26,177 nt of DNA from JBKEAR01 sp047972425 (GTDB taxonomy: Bacteria; Pseudomonadota; Alphaproteobacteria; JBKEAR01), in NCBI GenBank assembly GCA_047972425.1, contig JBKEAR010000043.1, positions 1-26,177 of the forward strand, read 5' to 3'. Position numbers and translations under genes: made by a program. This document shows, piece after piece, positions 1 to 7,885 of the stretch. Every line of letters begins with the position of its first letter. The stretch's first letter is position 1. Under the pieces are notes generated by a model. It saw nothing but the letters and a program-made list of their open reading frames with translations, did not search any database and was not told the origin of the DNA.

Positions 1-80
1 CAGAATAAAGCATAGGAAAACCAATGGGTTTTCCCTTTAGGTCAACGCATAGCGTTGCGGGGCATAGGGGCAGAGCCCCA
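1..80. repeat. Modular hairpin repeat, copy 1
   Basis: This non-coding element is nearly identical to the element at 118-197. It holds three small perfect hairpins in order: an 8-bp stem with loop AATG (15-34), a 6-bp stem with loop ATA (43-57) and a 5-bp GC-rich stem with loop AGA (67-79). A GGGAGCCCGTCCC module at 89-101 links it to copy 2. Related but rearranged copies lie at 7777-7830 and 7923-7998. It resembles a REP-like intergenic element. No coding capacity is seen, and the family is not one I recognise. Confidence 0.85.
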
Positions 81-117
81 TACATAAAGGGAGCCCGTCC
101 CCCCTTGAAAAAACTTA

Positions 118-197
118 CAGAATAAAGCATAGTAAAACCAATGGGTTTTCCCTTTAGGTCAACGCATAGCGTTGCGGGGTATAGGGGCAGAGCCCCA
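118..197. repeat. Modular hairpin repeat, copy 2
   Basis: This is an 80-base near-copy of 1-80, in the same orientation, starting 117 bases later. The visible differences are G to T at 133, which breaks one pair of the first stem, and C to T at 180. The second (160-174) and third (184-196) hairpins are intact. It ends about 40 bases before the tRNA terminator. Confidence 0.85.
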
Positions 198-237
198 TAA
201 AATAGATTATCCGCTCAAGCCCCCATATATAACATAC

Positions 238-263
238 AAAAAACCCTACATTTTCATGTAGGG
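238..263 (-). terminator. Rho-independent terminator of the tRNA gene
   Basis: An 8-bp perfect stem (CCCTACAT at 244-251, ATGTAGGG at 256-263) with a four-base loop is followed on the minus strand by six T residues (243-238). It lies 9 bases past the tRNA 3' end and is a clear intrinsic terminator. Confidence 0.9.
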
Positions 264-272
264 CTTTAAAAT

Positions 273-349
273 TGGTAGCGGAGGAGGGACTTGAACCCCC
301 GACACAAGGATTATGATTCCTCTGCTCTAACCAGCTGAGCTACTCCGCC
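273..349 (-). tRNA. tRNA-Met (anticodon CAU), CCA encoded
   Basis: The minus strand folds into a full cloverleaf of 77 nt including an encoded CCA. The acceptor stem is GGCGGAG with CTCCGCT (the first pair is G-U). The D stem is GCTC/GAGC, the anticodon stem GAGGA/TCCTT has loop ATCATAA, and the T arm is GGGGG TTCAAGT CCCTC. The anticodon is CAT. It most resembles the alphaproteobacterial elongator tRNA-Met. A tRNA-Ile2 read by lysidine modification shares this anticodon and cannot be fully excluded by eye. It lacks the C1-A72 mismatch and the three G-C pairs of the anticodon stem expected for an initiator. Confidence 0.93.
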
Positions 350-366
350 AAATCGGGTTGAGGTTT

Positions 367-395
367 TTTATATTATGCCCCCCCATATTTGTCAA
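367..395 (-). promoter_or_regulatory. Promoter of the tRNA gene (-35 TTGACA, -10 TATAAA)
   Basis: On the minus strand a perfect TTGACA (395-390) is separated by exactly 17 bases from TATAAA (372-367). Transcription would begin near 360, about 10 bases before the mature tRNA 5' end at 349. The match and position make this a strong sigma-70-type promoter for the tRNA. Confidence 0.75.
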
Positions 396-409
396 TGAAA
401 TTTTCATGA

Positions 410-443
410 AAATCCGCAAAAAAATCACTTTTATTGCGGATTT
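410..443 (-). terminator. Probable terminator of the MFS exporter gene
   Basis: A 10-bp perfect inverted repeat (AAATCCGCAA at 410-419, TTGCGGATTT at 434-443) overlaps the last codons and stop of the MFS gene. On the minus strand the stem ends in TTTT followed by CATG. The U run is short, so termination may be partial. Confidence 0.5.
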
Positions 444-1672
444 GTTTCATGGGATTGAAACAGCTTGAATTTCTCGGCAAATAACATGAATACAAAGGCA
501 ATAGAACCACAAATTAAATAGGCTAAAGCCAATGTGGTAATGGTTTTATGACCCACATAATAAAGACTGATGATATTACCCACAACCACAGCCGTCATTG
601 TGCTTAAAAAGCCGATAACCGATGCCGCCGAGCCTGCCAAATGCCCCATATTTTCCATGGCCATGGTATTGGTGTTGGCAAAAATAAGCGCATTAAAGAA
701 TAATAATGTGGCAAATAAGCTTAGGAATAACGCAAATGGCGGGTAACCGCCAAAGCTTTTAGAAACCAAAACCATTATTAAACTGACTGCTAAAAAGGAA
801 AGCATGCCCACTTGTGATATTTTGCGCATACCAAAACGCTTAACAAGGCGAGAGTTCAATAAATTACCCACCGCCATAAAAATAGCGGCTCCGGCAAAGG
901 AGAGGGTAAATTGAAAACCGCGGATATTAAAGATATCGCCATATATGCCTTCGGCCGAGCCTAAAAAGAAGGTAAATGTACCAAAAATAAAGGCCGCCAC
1001 AAAAGTATAACAAAGGGCAGAGCGGTCACGCAAAGTTTGTACCAAACCTTGGATGGTATTATGAAGGGTAAAAGGGCGGATATCCTCGGCCTTTAAGGAT
1101 TCTGGCAGGCGAAAATGCACCCATAAACAAGCCCCAATAGCAGCTAAAATAAGTATAACAAACATGGCCTCCCACGGAAAGAACAATATAACCATTTGGC
1201 CAAAAGTGGGCGCCAGCACAGGCACAGCCATAAATACAATCATCACCAAACTCATAATTTCGGCCATCATGCGCCCCTTATATTGGTCGCGCACAATAGT
1301 TACCGCAAGTACCCGCATGGCGGCTGCACCAAAACCTTGAATGAAGCGGAAAAAAAACATCACCGATAACAAACCCGAGAATATAATGCCCAAAGCCCCA
1401 AAAATATAAATGCTCATACCGATATAAATGGTTTTTTTACGCCCTATCGCATCGGCTAATGGGCCATATAAAAGCTGGCCGATGGACATACCGATAAAAT
1501 AAAAGAAAACAATTTGCGGTAGGCTATTATCATCTTCGGCTAAATTGAAAAAAATGCGCAAATCCTGAAAAGCCGGCAATATCATATCGGTTGCCAAGGC
1601 GTTAAGTGCCATTAAAAAAGCCATGAGTACAATAAACTCAATTTGCCCCATGGGGGGGAGTTTTTTAAGCAT
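431..1672 (-). CDS. Bcr/CflA-type MFS multidrug exporter
   Basis: This 413-residue major facilitator protein is predicted to span the inner membrane about 12 times and export drugs or small metabolites by proton antiport. Support comes from the TM1 motif LATDMILPAF (residues 26-35), which carries the acidic residue typical of the Bcr/CflA (DHA1) subfamily, and the loop 2-3 motif A, GPLADAIGRKK (70-80). The length is normal for the family. The ATG is preceded by AGGA about 9 bases upstream. The gene sits alone between the tRNA and uvrC, on the minus strand, with a weak terminator at its end. The substrate cannot be told; bicyclomycin or chloramphenicol resistance is a family association only. 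Confidence 0.88.
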   Translation of the reverse strand: MLKKLPPMGQIEFIVLMAFLMALNALATDMILPAFQDLRIFFNLAEDDNSLPQIVFFYFIGMSIGQLLYGPLADAIGRKKTIYIGMSIYIFGALGIIFSGLLSVMFFFRFIQGFGAAAMRVLAVTIVRDQYKGRMMAEIMSLVMIVFMAVPVLAPTFGQMVILFFPWEAMFVILILAAIGACLWVHFRLPESLKAEDIRPFTLHNTIQGLVQTLRDRSALCYTFVAAFIFGTFTFFLGSAEGIYGDIFNIRGFQFTLSFAGAAIFMAVGNLLNSRLVKRFGMRKISQVGMLSFLAVSLIMVLVSKSFGGYPPFALFLSLFATLLFFNALIFANTNTMAMENMGHLAGSAASVIGFLSTMTAVVVGNIISLYYVGHKTITTLALAYLICGSIAFVFMLFAEKFKLFQSHETNPQ

Positions 1673-1709
1673 AGAAGTATCCTAAAAAGAAAATAAAAAA
1701 TAATTGTAT

Positions 1710-1752
1710 GCCCTAATAGGGCGAATTGCAAAGAAATATCTTCGATATTCTT
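1710..1752 (-). terminator. Probable uvrC terminator region (two hairpins)
   Basis: Two small hairpins follow the uvrC stop on the minus strand. The first is AAGAA(A)TATC/GATATTCTT with loop TTC and one bulged base (1731-1752). The second is GCCCT/AGGGC with loop AAT (1710-1722), and past it the minus strand reads ATACAATTATTTTTTATTT. The T-rich run starts several bases after the stem, so this is a plausible rather than perfect intrinsic terminator. Confidence 0.45.
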
Positions 1753-1766
1753 GTTTCTTTATATAT

Positions 1767-3641
1767 TTATTCGGTAAAATTACCACTGAGATGATTAAAA
1801 ATTATCTCGGCCAATTTGGGTGAAATGCCATCTACATTGGCGATATCTTCTACCGATGCCGCCTTAATATCCCTTAAAGAGCCAAAATGGTTCATCAGCG
1901 CTTTTTTGCGGCTGGCACCAATGCCCGCAATGGCATCAAGGCCTGATTTTTGCATGCTTTTTCCCCGTTTTTTACGGTGGGTGCCAATGGCAAACCGGTG
2001 GGCTTCATCGCGCAATTTTTGTATCATCCATAAAGCTGGGTCTTTGGGTTTGGGGTAAAGGGTACGGCCATCGGTTAAATGGAGCTGCTCTTTGCCTGCA
2101 TTGCGGTCTACCCCTTTAGAAACTCCCACAAATTCTACACCGCTCACGCCTAATTCATTCATCATTTCCATTACAGCCGAAAGCTGGCCTTTACCGCCAT
2201 CTACCAAGACTAAATCGGGGGCAATGCCCTCGCCCTTTTGCAGGCGGGTAAAACGCCGGGTAAAAACTTCTTTCATCATGGCAAAATCATCGCCGGGGGT
2301 GATATTGGGGTCTTTGATGTTAAATTTGCGATATTGGCCTTTTTCAAAACCTTCTACGCCCGCAACAATCATCGCGCCAATCATATCATTGCCTTGAATA
2401 TGAGAGTTATCGTAAACCTCAATACGGTTTGGCACATTATCCAGCTCTAAAAGTTCGGCCATATTTTCTAATTGTTTTGTCCAACCACTATTTTCGGCCA
2501 TGCGGCGATTTAAAGCCTCTTTGGCGTTATTTTGCGCCTGTTTCACAATATCGGCACGCTCACCACGCTCCGGCTTTAATATGCGCACCTTTGTGCCACG
2601 GCGCTCCGATAATGCACCTTCTAAACTATCGTCATCGGGCATAATATGGGTGAGTATTTCTGCCGGCGGATTATGGCGGGCATAAAATTGCCCCATAAAG
2701 GCCGAAAGGATAGTCTCGGGCGTATCATCTTTATCATGTTTGGGGAAGTAACTGCGGTTACCATGGTTGCGCCCGCCCCGAAAAAAGAATATCTGCACGC
2801 AAGAATATCCGCCTTGCATATCAATGGCCACCACGTCTAAATCTACCTGTTGGCGCATATTCACCGATTGCTTGCTTTGGATATTGGTGATTGCCCTTAG
2901 CCTATCGCGCCATACAGCCGCTTGCTCATAATGCATGCTTTGGGCGGCTTCTTCCATTTTTTCGGTAAATTCGCCGCGCAATTCTTTGGTATCGCCTTTA
3001 AGGAATTTTTTGGCATCACTCACCGATTTTCCATAATCTTCTTTAGATATCAAACCCACACAAGGGCCACTACAACGCTTGATTTGATAAAGCAAGCAAG
3101 GGCGAGAGCGATTGTTAAAAACATTATCGCTGCAATTGCGTAGTAGAAATGTTCGTTGCAGCAGATAAGTCATCTCATTAACCGACCATATAGAAGCAAA
3201 GGGGCCAAAATAATCGCCCTTTGTCTTTCTTGCGCCGCGGTGCTTGGCTACGCGCGGATAATCGCTATCGCCTGTTATTAAAATTTCCGGAAAAGATTTA
3301 TCATCTTTAAGCGCCACATTAAAACGCGGGTTGAGCGATTTTATCAGTGAAGCCTCTAATAACAACGCCTCGGCCTCGGAGCGTGTATTTAAAAACTCCA
3401 TACGATGGGTTAGTGATACCATGCGTTGTATTCGCCTTGGGGCATCGAGCGGGCGGGTATAAGATGTTACCCTTGCTTTTAAGCTTTTGGCCTTGCCCAC
3501 ATATAAAACCTCGCCTTCAGCCCCAAGCATACGATAAACCCCCGCCGTAACCGGCAAGGTTTTTAAATAACTACGTATAACCTCAATGCCGCGCTCTAAC
3601 GAGGCAATGGGCTCTATGGGGTTGGTATCATTATTTTCCAT
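1767..3641 (-). CDS. uvrC: UvrABC excinuclease subunit C
   Basis: UvrC makes the two incisions around a DNA lesion after UvrA and UvrB have located it. The 624-residue protein shows all family parts in order: a GIY-YIG nuclease domain (about 30-110, with GVYR and LYVGKAKSLKARV); four cysteines (C170, C182, C190, C194) with the 12-8-4 spacing of the reported E. coli UvrC Fe-S ligands; a UvrB-binding UVR segment (about 220-255); an RNase H-like nuclease domain with DNSH (411-414) and DGGKGQL (481-487); and C-terminal helix-hairpin-helix repeats (about 565-620). Motifs such as KHRGARKTKGDYFGPFAS are typical of alphaproteobacteria. No strong ribosome binding site precedes the ATG. The gene appears intact and functional. 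Confidence 0.97.
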   Translation of the reverse strand: MENNDTNPIEPIASLERGIEVIRSYLKTLPVTAGVYRMLGAEGEVLYVGKAKSLKARVTSYTRPLDAPRRIQRMVSLTHRMEFLNTRSEAEALLLEASLIKSLNPRFNVALKDDKSFPEILITGDSDYPRVAKHRGARKTKGDYFGPFASIWSVNEMTYLLQRTFLLRNCSDNVFNNRSRPCLLYQIKRCSGPCVGLISKEDYGKSVSDAKKFLKGDTKELRGEFTEKMEEAAQSMHYEQAAVWRDRLRAITNIQSKQSVNMRQQVDLDVVAIDMQGGYSCVQIFFFRGGRNHGNRSYFPKHDKDDTPETILSAFMGQFYARHNPPAEILTHIMPDDDSLEGALSERRGTKVRILKPERGERADIVKQAQNNAKEALNRRMAENSGWTKQLENMAELLELDNVPNRIEVYDNSHIQGNDMIGAMIVAGVEGFEKGQYRKFNIKDPNITPGDDFAMMKEVFTRRFTRLQKGEGIAPDLVLVDGGKGQLSAVMEMMNELGVSGVEFVGVSKGVDRNAGKEQLHLTDGRTLYPKPKDPALWMIQKLRDEAHRFAIGTHRKKRGKSMQKSGLDAIAGIGASRKKALMNHFGSLRDIKAASVEDIANVDGISPKLAEIIFNHLSGNFTE

Positions 3642-3684
3642 ATTTATATTATATCAAAACTTATATCGGGCTTGCAATCATTGC

Positions 3685-3723
3685 AAAAAAAATCTCACCA
3701 AATATATAGGCATTTGGTGAGAT
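3685..3723 (-). terminator. Rho-independent terminator of the first TRAP operon
   Basis: A 12-bp perfect stem (ATCTCACCAAAT at 3692-3703, ATTTGGTGAGAT at 3712-3723) with an 8-base loop is followed on the minus strand by a run of T residues (3692-3685). It lies 24 bases after the dctM stop and closes the dctPQM operon. Confidence 0.9.
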
Positions 3724-3747
3724 GATTGTAAATAGGCTTTTGTTAAG

Positions 3748-5028
3748 CTAATGGAATAACGAAGGCAACCAAAGGGTAAGTGCCGGAATATATGTAACAA
3801 GTAACAGTACAAATATCGAGGCAAAATAGAACGGCCAAATGGTTTTCATTGCCCGACCAATGGGTATTTTACCCACCGCACAGCTTACAAATAATACCGA
3901 ACCCACCGGTGGTGTACATAAGCCGATACCCAAGTTTAAAATCATAATGATACCAAAATGCACGGGGTCGACCCCGATTAATTGAGCAACAGGTAAAAAT
4001 ATGGGTGTGGTAATCACAATTAAAGGTGCCATATCCATAAAAGTGCCCAAGAACAACAAGGCAATATTGAGCATGAGCAAGATAATAATGGCATTATCCG
4101 ATACACTACCAATAAAACTGGCAAGCATGGTTGGCACTTTTAAATAGGCCAACAACCATGCAAAAGAGGCCGCACAGCCAATAACCAATAATACCATCGA
4201 TGCCGTACGCACAGCCCCCAATGTGGCGGCAACAAATTCCTTCCATTTTAATGTGCGATACACAACAGCCGTGGCAAATATAGCATAAATAACCGCAATG
4301 GCCGAGCTTTCCGATGCCGTAAATATGCCTGAGCGAATACCGACAAAGATAATTAAAATAAGGATAAGCCCCGGTATGGCATTAACAAATAAGCTACCCA
4401 CAGCCCGCCAACCGGGGAAATCCTCGGTGGGGTAATTGCGTGATTTTGCCACATACCATGCGGCCACCATGAGTACGGCCGATAATAAAATACCCGGTAT
4501 AATCCCTGCCGTAAATAAATCGGGGATAGAAATACGCCCCCCGCCCGCAATAGAATAGATAATCAAATTATGAGAGGGCGGAATCATTAAGGCGATGATG
4601 GATGATGTGGCGGTGATATTAACCGCATAATCGGTATCGTAACCGCGTTTTTCCATTTGGGGAATCATAATACCACCAATGGCCGAGGCATCGGCTGCAG
4701 CCGAACCCGAAATGCCACCAAATAACAAAGAGGCCGAAATATTCACTTGGCCAAGGCCACCGTTACGGTGCCCAATAAGCGAGCCCGCAAAGGCCACAAG
4801 CCTTCGGGCAATATCGCCGCGCACCATTAGCTCCCCTGCATAGACAAAAAACGGTATTGCCATCAGCGTGATAGAAGATATGCCCGAGTTTAATCGCTGA
4901 AAAACCACAACAGGGGGCAAACCCAAATATAATATTGTTAAAAATGACGATACACCCAAACAAAAGGCCACAGGGGTACCAATAAGTAATAAAATGGCAA
5001 AACTACCAAAAAGAATATAATACTCCAT
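3748..5028 (-). CDS. dctM: TRAP transporter large permease (DctM-type), system 1
   Basis: This 426-residue inner-membrane protein is the ion-coupled translocation subunit of a tripartite (TRAP) importer. It is almost entirely hydrophobic, with some 11-12 predicted membrane segments. It carries the family's GGISGSAAADASAIGGIMIP block (about residues 104-123), the MIPPSHN motif and the late GLCTPPVGSVLFVSCAV motif. It is the last gene of dctP-dctQ-dctM, 3 bases after dctQ, and is followed by a strong terminator. The family imports carboxylated substrates such as C4-dicarboxylates, sialate or uronates; the permease alone does not show which. The ATG is followed directly by a hydrophobic segment, as usual for DctM. 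Confidence 0.93.
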   Translation of the reverse strand: MEYYILFGSFAILLLIGTPVAFCLGVSSFLTILYLGLPPVVVFQRLNSGISSITLMAIPFFVYAGELMVRGDIARRLVAFAGSLIGHRNGGLGQVNISASLLFGGISGSAAADASAIGGIMIPQMEKRGYDTDYAVNITATSSIIALMIPPSHNLIIYSIAGGGRISIPDLFTAGIIPGILLSAVLMVAAWYVAKSRNYPTEDFPGWRAVGSLFVNAIPGLILILIIFVGIRSGIFTASESSAIAVIYAIFATAVVYRTLKWKEFVAATLGAVRTASMVLLVIGCAASFAWLLAYLKVPTMLASFIGSVSDNAIIILLMLNIALLFLGTFMDMAPLIVITTPIFLPVAQLIGVDPVHFGIIMILNLGIGLCTPPVGSVLFVSCAVGKIPIGRAMKTIWPFYFASIFVLLLVTYIPALTLWLPSLFH

Positions 5029-5031
5029 AAG

Positions 5032-5550
5032 TTACTCCTCCGAGACTTCGACAAAGCGTGCCGTTGGCAAACCCACCAGCCGCCGCATAATGCGCTCTAC
5101 CGAAAATAATATGATAATGACACCACCGGCAATAAGGGCCACAAAGGAAAGCCCGCCCGATACCCCTAAATTGGGAATAGTTGTTGGCCATGCATTTTTA
5201 AAAAGTTGGCTACCGTAATAGACCATGCCATAACCAAAGGCAATCACCACTAAATCGGAGATCATATTGAGTATAAAATTTCCTTTAGGCCCCAAAACAT
5301 GGAGTAAAATTTCAAAGCTTAAATGGTTTCCTTCGCGAATACCGACAGATGCACCTAAAAGGATAAACCAGCCCATAAATAATACCGAGAGATTTTCGGT
5401 CCAAGTGGGGGAGTTATTGAGGATATAACGCCCAAAAACTTGCCATGCCGACATAGCTGTTATCGCCACAAGGCCAGTACCCGAGAGCCATAAGGCAAGG
5501 GTTGATAACGGTTGCATGAGTTTAGAGAATTGCAGAACAAAATTTTTCAT
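5032..5550 (-). CDS. dctQ: TRAP transporter small permease (DctQ-type), system 1
   Basis: This 172-residue membrane protein has about four hydrophobic segments and pairs with DctM in TRAP importers. The family hallmarks seen are the WQVFGRYILNNSPTWTENLS region after the first segment, an FMGWFILLGASVGIREGNHL stretch and a conserved basic C-terminal end. It lies between dctP (66-base gap holding a hairpin) and dctM (3-base gap), so it is co-transcribed and probably translationally coupled to dctM. Confidence 0.9.
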   Translation of the reverse strand: MKNFVLQFSKLMQPLSTLALWLSGTGLVAITAMSAWQVFGRYILNNSPTWTENLSVLFMGWFILLGASVGIREGNHLSFEILLHVLGPKGNFILNMISDLVVIAFGYGMVYYGSQLFKNAWPTTIPNLGVSGGLSFVALIAGGVIIILFSVERIMRRLVGLPTARFVEVSEE

Positions 5551-5579
5551 GTCTCAAAACTTTCATATAATAAAGAAAA

Positions 5580-5607
5580 AGGCTTGCCCCTTATGAGAGA
5601 CAAGCCT
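5580..5607 (-). promoter_or_regulatory. Intercistronic terminator-like hairpin between dctP and dctQ (system 1)
   Basis: A 7-bp perfect stem (AGGCTTG at 5580-5586, CAAGCCT at 5601-5607) has a 14-base loop. On the minus strand it is followed by TTTTTCTTT. It sits 9 bases after the dctP stop. It probably acts as a leaky terminator or 3'-end stabiliser that gives more binding protein than permease. The same arrangement recurs in system 2. Confidence 0.6.
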
Positions 5608-5616
5608 GTATTTAGA

Positions 5617-6597
5617 TTATTCAACAGCCTGAATACGTTTGACTAAATCGGCGAGTTTTTCCGATGATGCATGTTTTTCATAAACAGGTGCCATGGCATC
5701 AATGAATGGCTGTTTATCAATTTCGCTCACAACCTCTACACCGGCGGCAACCACTTTATCTTCCGATGCTTTTTCTTGTGCTACCCATAATTCGCGCATA
5801 ATAGGCACAGATTCTTTAGCGGCTTGGCGCACAAGCTCCTGATCCTCAGGTGAGAGTTTTTCCCAAGATGCTTTAGACATCATTAAAACTTCGGGCACAA
5901 TTAAATGTTCATCTAAAGTATAATATTTGGCTACTTCATAATGACCCGATGTATCGTAAGACGGCCAGTTATTTTCGGCACCGTCAATCACACCTGTTTG
6001 TAAACCCGAGTAAACCTCGCCATAAGGCATGGGTGTGGCATTAGCGCCAATAGCATTAATCATATCCACAAATACATCCGATGATTGTACACGGAATTTA
6101 AGGCCTTTTAAATCCTCTAAACTCTTAATGGGTTTTTTGCTGTTATAGAATGAACGCGCACCCGAATCATAATAGGCTAAGCCGACTAAGTTATGATTTT
6201 GGAATGCATCGAGCACTTCTTGGCCAATCTCGCCATCAACAACTTTATGCATATGGTCTACCGAGCGGAAAATATAAGGCAGAGAAAATACTTTAGTTTC
6301 TTCGATAATATTATTAAATGGGCCAAAGTTCACACGGTTCATATCAATTACACCCAATTGGGTTTGCTCGATTGAATCTTTTTCTTCACCCAATTGCGCC
6401 GATGGGAAAACCTCGACACATAAGCGACCGCCGGATTTTTCTTGTAAAATTTCCCCCATTTTTTCTACGGCAACCACAGTTGGGTATCCGGCTGGGTGGG
6501 TATCGGCCGAGCGCAAAGTAATTTCGCAAGCCGATGCGGCCATGACCAATGAACTACCAATTAAAATTGTTGTTAATGCTGATTGTACTAATTTCAT
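5617..6597 (-). CDS. dctP: TRAP transporter periplasmic substrate-binding protein (DctP-type), system 1
   Basis: This 326-residue protein has a signal peptide (residues 1 to about 22) and captures the substrate in the periplasm for the DctQM permease. DctP-family residues are present: ARSFYN around R148, KGLKFRVQSS with the carboxylate-binding Arg at R169, and the MPYGEVYSGLQTGVIDGAENN block (190-210) containing N209. These support an organic acid ligand. The ARSFYN and GAENN context is compatible with sugar-acid binders, but the ligand is not determined. GGAGG precedes the ATG by about 10 bases. It is the first gene of dctPQM and is divergent from a GntR/FCD regulator, which probably controls it. 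Confidence 0.93.
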   Translation of the reverse strand: MKLVQSALTTILIGSSLVMAASACEITLRSADTHPAGYPTVVAVEKMGEILQEKSGGRLCVEVFPSAQLGEEKDSIEQTQLGVIDMNRVNFGPFNNIIEETKVFSLPYIFRSVDHMHKVVDGEIGQEVLDAFQNHNLVGLAYYDSGARSFYNSKKPIKSLEDLKGLKFRVQSSDVFVDMINAIGANATPMPYGEVYSGLQTGVIDGAENNWPSYDTSGHYEVAKYYTLDEHLIVPEVLMMSKASWEKLSPEDQELVRQAAKESVPIMRELWVAQEKASEDKVVAAGVEVVSEIDKQPFIDAMAPVYEKHASSEKLADLVKRIQAVE

Positions 6598-6637
6598 TTA
6601 TTTATGCCTCCAAATTGAACATATATTCGCAAACTTA

Positions 6638-6665
6638 TCTCTGCTTTTTAAATGAATGGCAGAGA
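6638..6665. repeat. Inverted repeat in the dctP leader, candidate operator or leader hairpin
   Basis: A perfect 7-bp inverted repeat (TCTCTGC at 6638-6644, GCAGAGA at 6659-6665) with a 14-base spacer lies 41-68 bases upstream of the dctP start. It could be a hairpin in the dctP mRNA leader or a binding site. Nothing links it directly to the GntR protein. Confidence 0.35.
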
Positions 6666-6824
6666 CATTAAAATTTCTATTTACAGATTTGTTTTTCTTC
6701 CCCTTATCTGCAATAATCCGTAAGTAAGCAAAAAAAACGATATATTAAAAATGGTAGCACACAAGTTTTGTTTAAAAATGCGGCTATTTTTTTAATCCGT
6801 TTTTCTTGTTATTAATTAAGTGTT

Positions 6825-6852
6825 TTGCTTATCAACGAATTTATTGTAAAAT
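6825..6852 (+). promoter_or_regulatory. Candidate gntR promoter in the divergent dctP/gntR gap
   Basis: The 328-base gap between dctP and gntR (6598-6925) is very AT-rich and holds no gene. On the plus strand TTGCTT (6825-6830) and TAAAAT (6847-6852) are 16 bases apart and would start a transcript near 6859. I see no convincing GntR palindrome in the gap beyond the inverted repeat at 6638-6665. Confidence 0.3.
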
Positions 6853-6925
6853 GATATGCTAGTTTATCAGTTGAGTCAAATAAGAAAATATATCGTCATA
6901 GAATTTAATTAAGGAATATATATCG

Positions 6926-7630
6926 ATGTTTAAGGCCGAGCTCCGCCCTTTACCCCATTCATCACCCAATGAGACAACAGGTTTAGTTTTTACACAACTT
7001 TATAATGCCATTGTCTATTGGGCATTTAAGCCGGGCATGAAGATTTCGGAAGCAGAAATTGCAAAAAAATTGGGTGTTTCGCGTCAGCCCGTACGCGATG
7101 CTTTTTTTCAGCTTTCTCAGCTCGGTTTAATTGCTATTCGGCCGCAGCGGGCAACCTTGGTAACAAAAATTTCAGAACCCGCCGTAATGAAAGCCTATTT
7201 TATCCGCCAATCTTTAGAGCTCACATTGGTTGAAGAAGCGATTAAACATATTGATAGCGAAGGCGAAAAAATTTTACGCAATTTATTAGATAGACAAGTG
7301 CGAGCACTCGCCAATGAGGATAATTGGTGGTTTCATCAATTAGACGATGAATTTCATCGCAAAATTAGTATAATTGCCGGCCATGGTTATGTGTGGGATT
7401 TAATTAAAAACCATAAAGCCCATATGGATCGCTTACGATTTTTAACTTTACCTTATGGTTCAGATGAAACACTTCAAGAACATCATCAAATTTACGAGGC
7501 CATTATCCGTAAAGATGAAAATACCGCAAAAAAAAATATGCGTTTTCATTTATCGAAAATATGTAAGCATTTACCATTGTTTCGCAATAATAATGCCCAA
7601 TATTTCGATGAAACTAATTATGAGGTTTAA
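6926..7630 (+). CDS. GntR-family transcriptional regulator, FadR/FCD type
   Basis: This 234-residue DNA-binding regulator probably controls the divergent TRAP operon. The N-terminal winged helix (about 20-82) includes KISEAEIAKKLGVSRQPVRD, the standard GntR recognition helix. The C-terminal FCD domain (about 88-215) has the metal-binding pattern D140-x3-H144, H186 and H208, expected to bind an organic acid effector with a metal. FCD regulators next to TRAP genes commonly respond to the imported acid; that role is inferred from position. The start is the first ATG in frame; upstream AAGGA lies about 11 bases away. Confidence 0.9.
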   Translation: MFKAELRPLPHSSPNETTGLVFTQLYNAIVYWAFKPGMKISEAEIAKKLGVSRQPVRDAFFQLSQLGLIAIRPQRATLVTKISEPAVMKAYFIRQSLELTLVEEAIKHIDSEGEKILRNLLDRQVRALANEDNWWFHQLDDEFHRKISIIAGHGYVWDLIKNHKAHMDRLRFLTLPYGSDETLQEHHQIYEAIIRKDENTAKKNMRFHLSKICKHLPLFRNNNAQYFDETNYEV

Positions 7631-7646
7631 GCCCAAACGGGCTTTT
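7629..7646 (+). terminator. Terminator of the GntR-family regulator gene
   Basis: A 6-bp perfect stem AAGCCC/GGGCTT with loop AAAC overlaps the gntR stop codon. The last two T of the stem continue into TT, so the U run is short. It is a plausible intrinsic terminator. Confidence 0.55.
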
Positions 7647-7776
7647 GCCTAAAGACCTACGCCGGTATCATATATTTTCCGATTATAATGATATCTTAAC
7701 ATAAAAACTAATTTTTGTAAAGAACAAAACACGAACACAAGCTTCGCCTGATTGAATTTATCACACATAAACCTTA

Positions 7777-7830
7777 CAGAATAGAGCATAGGAAAACCAA
7801 TGGGTTTTCCCTTGTCTTGTCGGAGACAAG
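7777..7830. repeat. Modular hairpin repeat, copy 3 (rearranged)
   Basis: The left 34 bases match copies 1 and 2, including the 8-bp stem with AATG loop (7791-7810). The module after it differs: instead of the CAACGC hairpin there is a perfect 6-bp hairpin CTTGTC-GGA-GACAAG (7816-7830). It lies in the convergent gap between gntR and tonB. The gap from 7647 to 7776 holds nothing I recognise. Confidence 0.75.
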
Positions 7831-7841
7831 CCATCATAAAC

Positions 7842-7885
7842 AGGCATGCTTTCAGCAACTATTAAGTAGGCATGCTTTCAGCATG
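7842..7885. repeat. Direct repeat pair with nested hairpin
   Basis: The 16-base sequence AGGCATGCTTTCAGCA occurs twice (7842-7857 and 7868-7883). The second copy extends into a perfect hairpin CATGCT-TTC-AGCATG (7871-7885). It is directly followed by a GGGGAGCCCGTCCCC module (7889-7903), the same module seen at 89-101 ahead of copy 2. Confidence 0.75.

Noticed and set aside
1..197. Possible CRISPR array at the left end
   Set aside because: Only two copies, 80 bases each, with internal hairpins and a spacer that itself contains a repeat module; no cas genes are present.
273..349. tRNA called as Ile2 (lysidine-type CAU)
   Set aside because: The body resembles alphaproteobacterial elongator tRNA-Met; kept as an alternative only, since the modification cannot be read from DNA.
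1816..3550. Several open frames opposite uvrC
   Set aside because: All are shadows of an intact uvrC with every domain in place.
7649..7858. 69-codon frame on the minus strand in the gntR/tonB gap
   Set aside because: It runs through the hairpin repeat modules and its translation resembles no protein; the repeat explains the sequence better.
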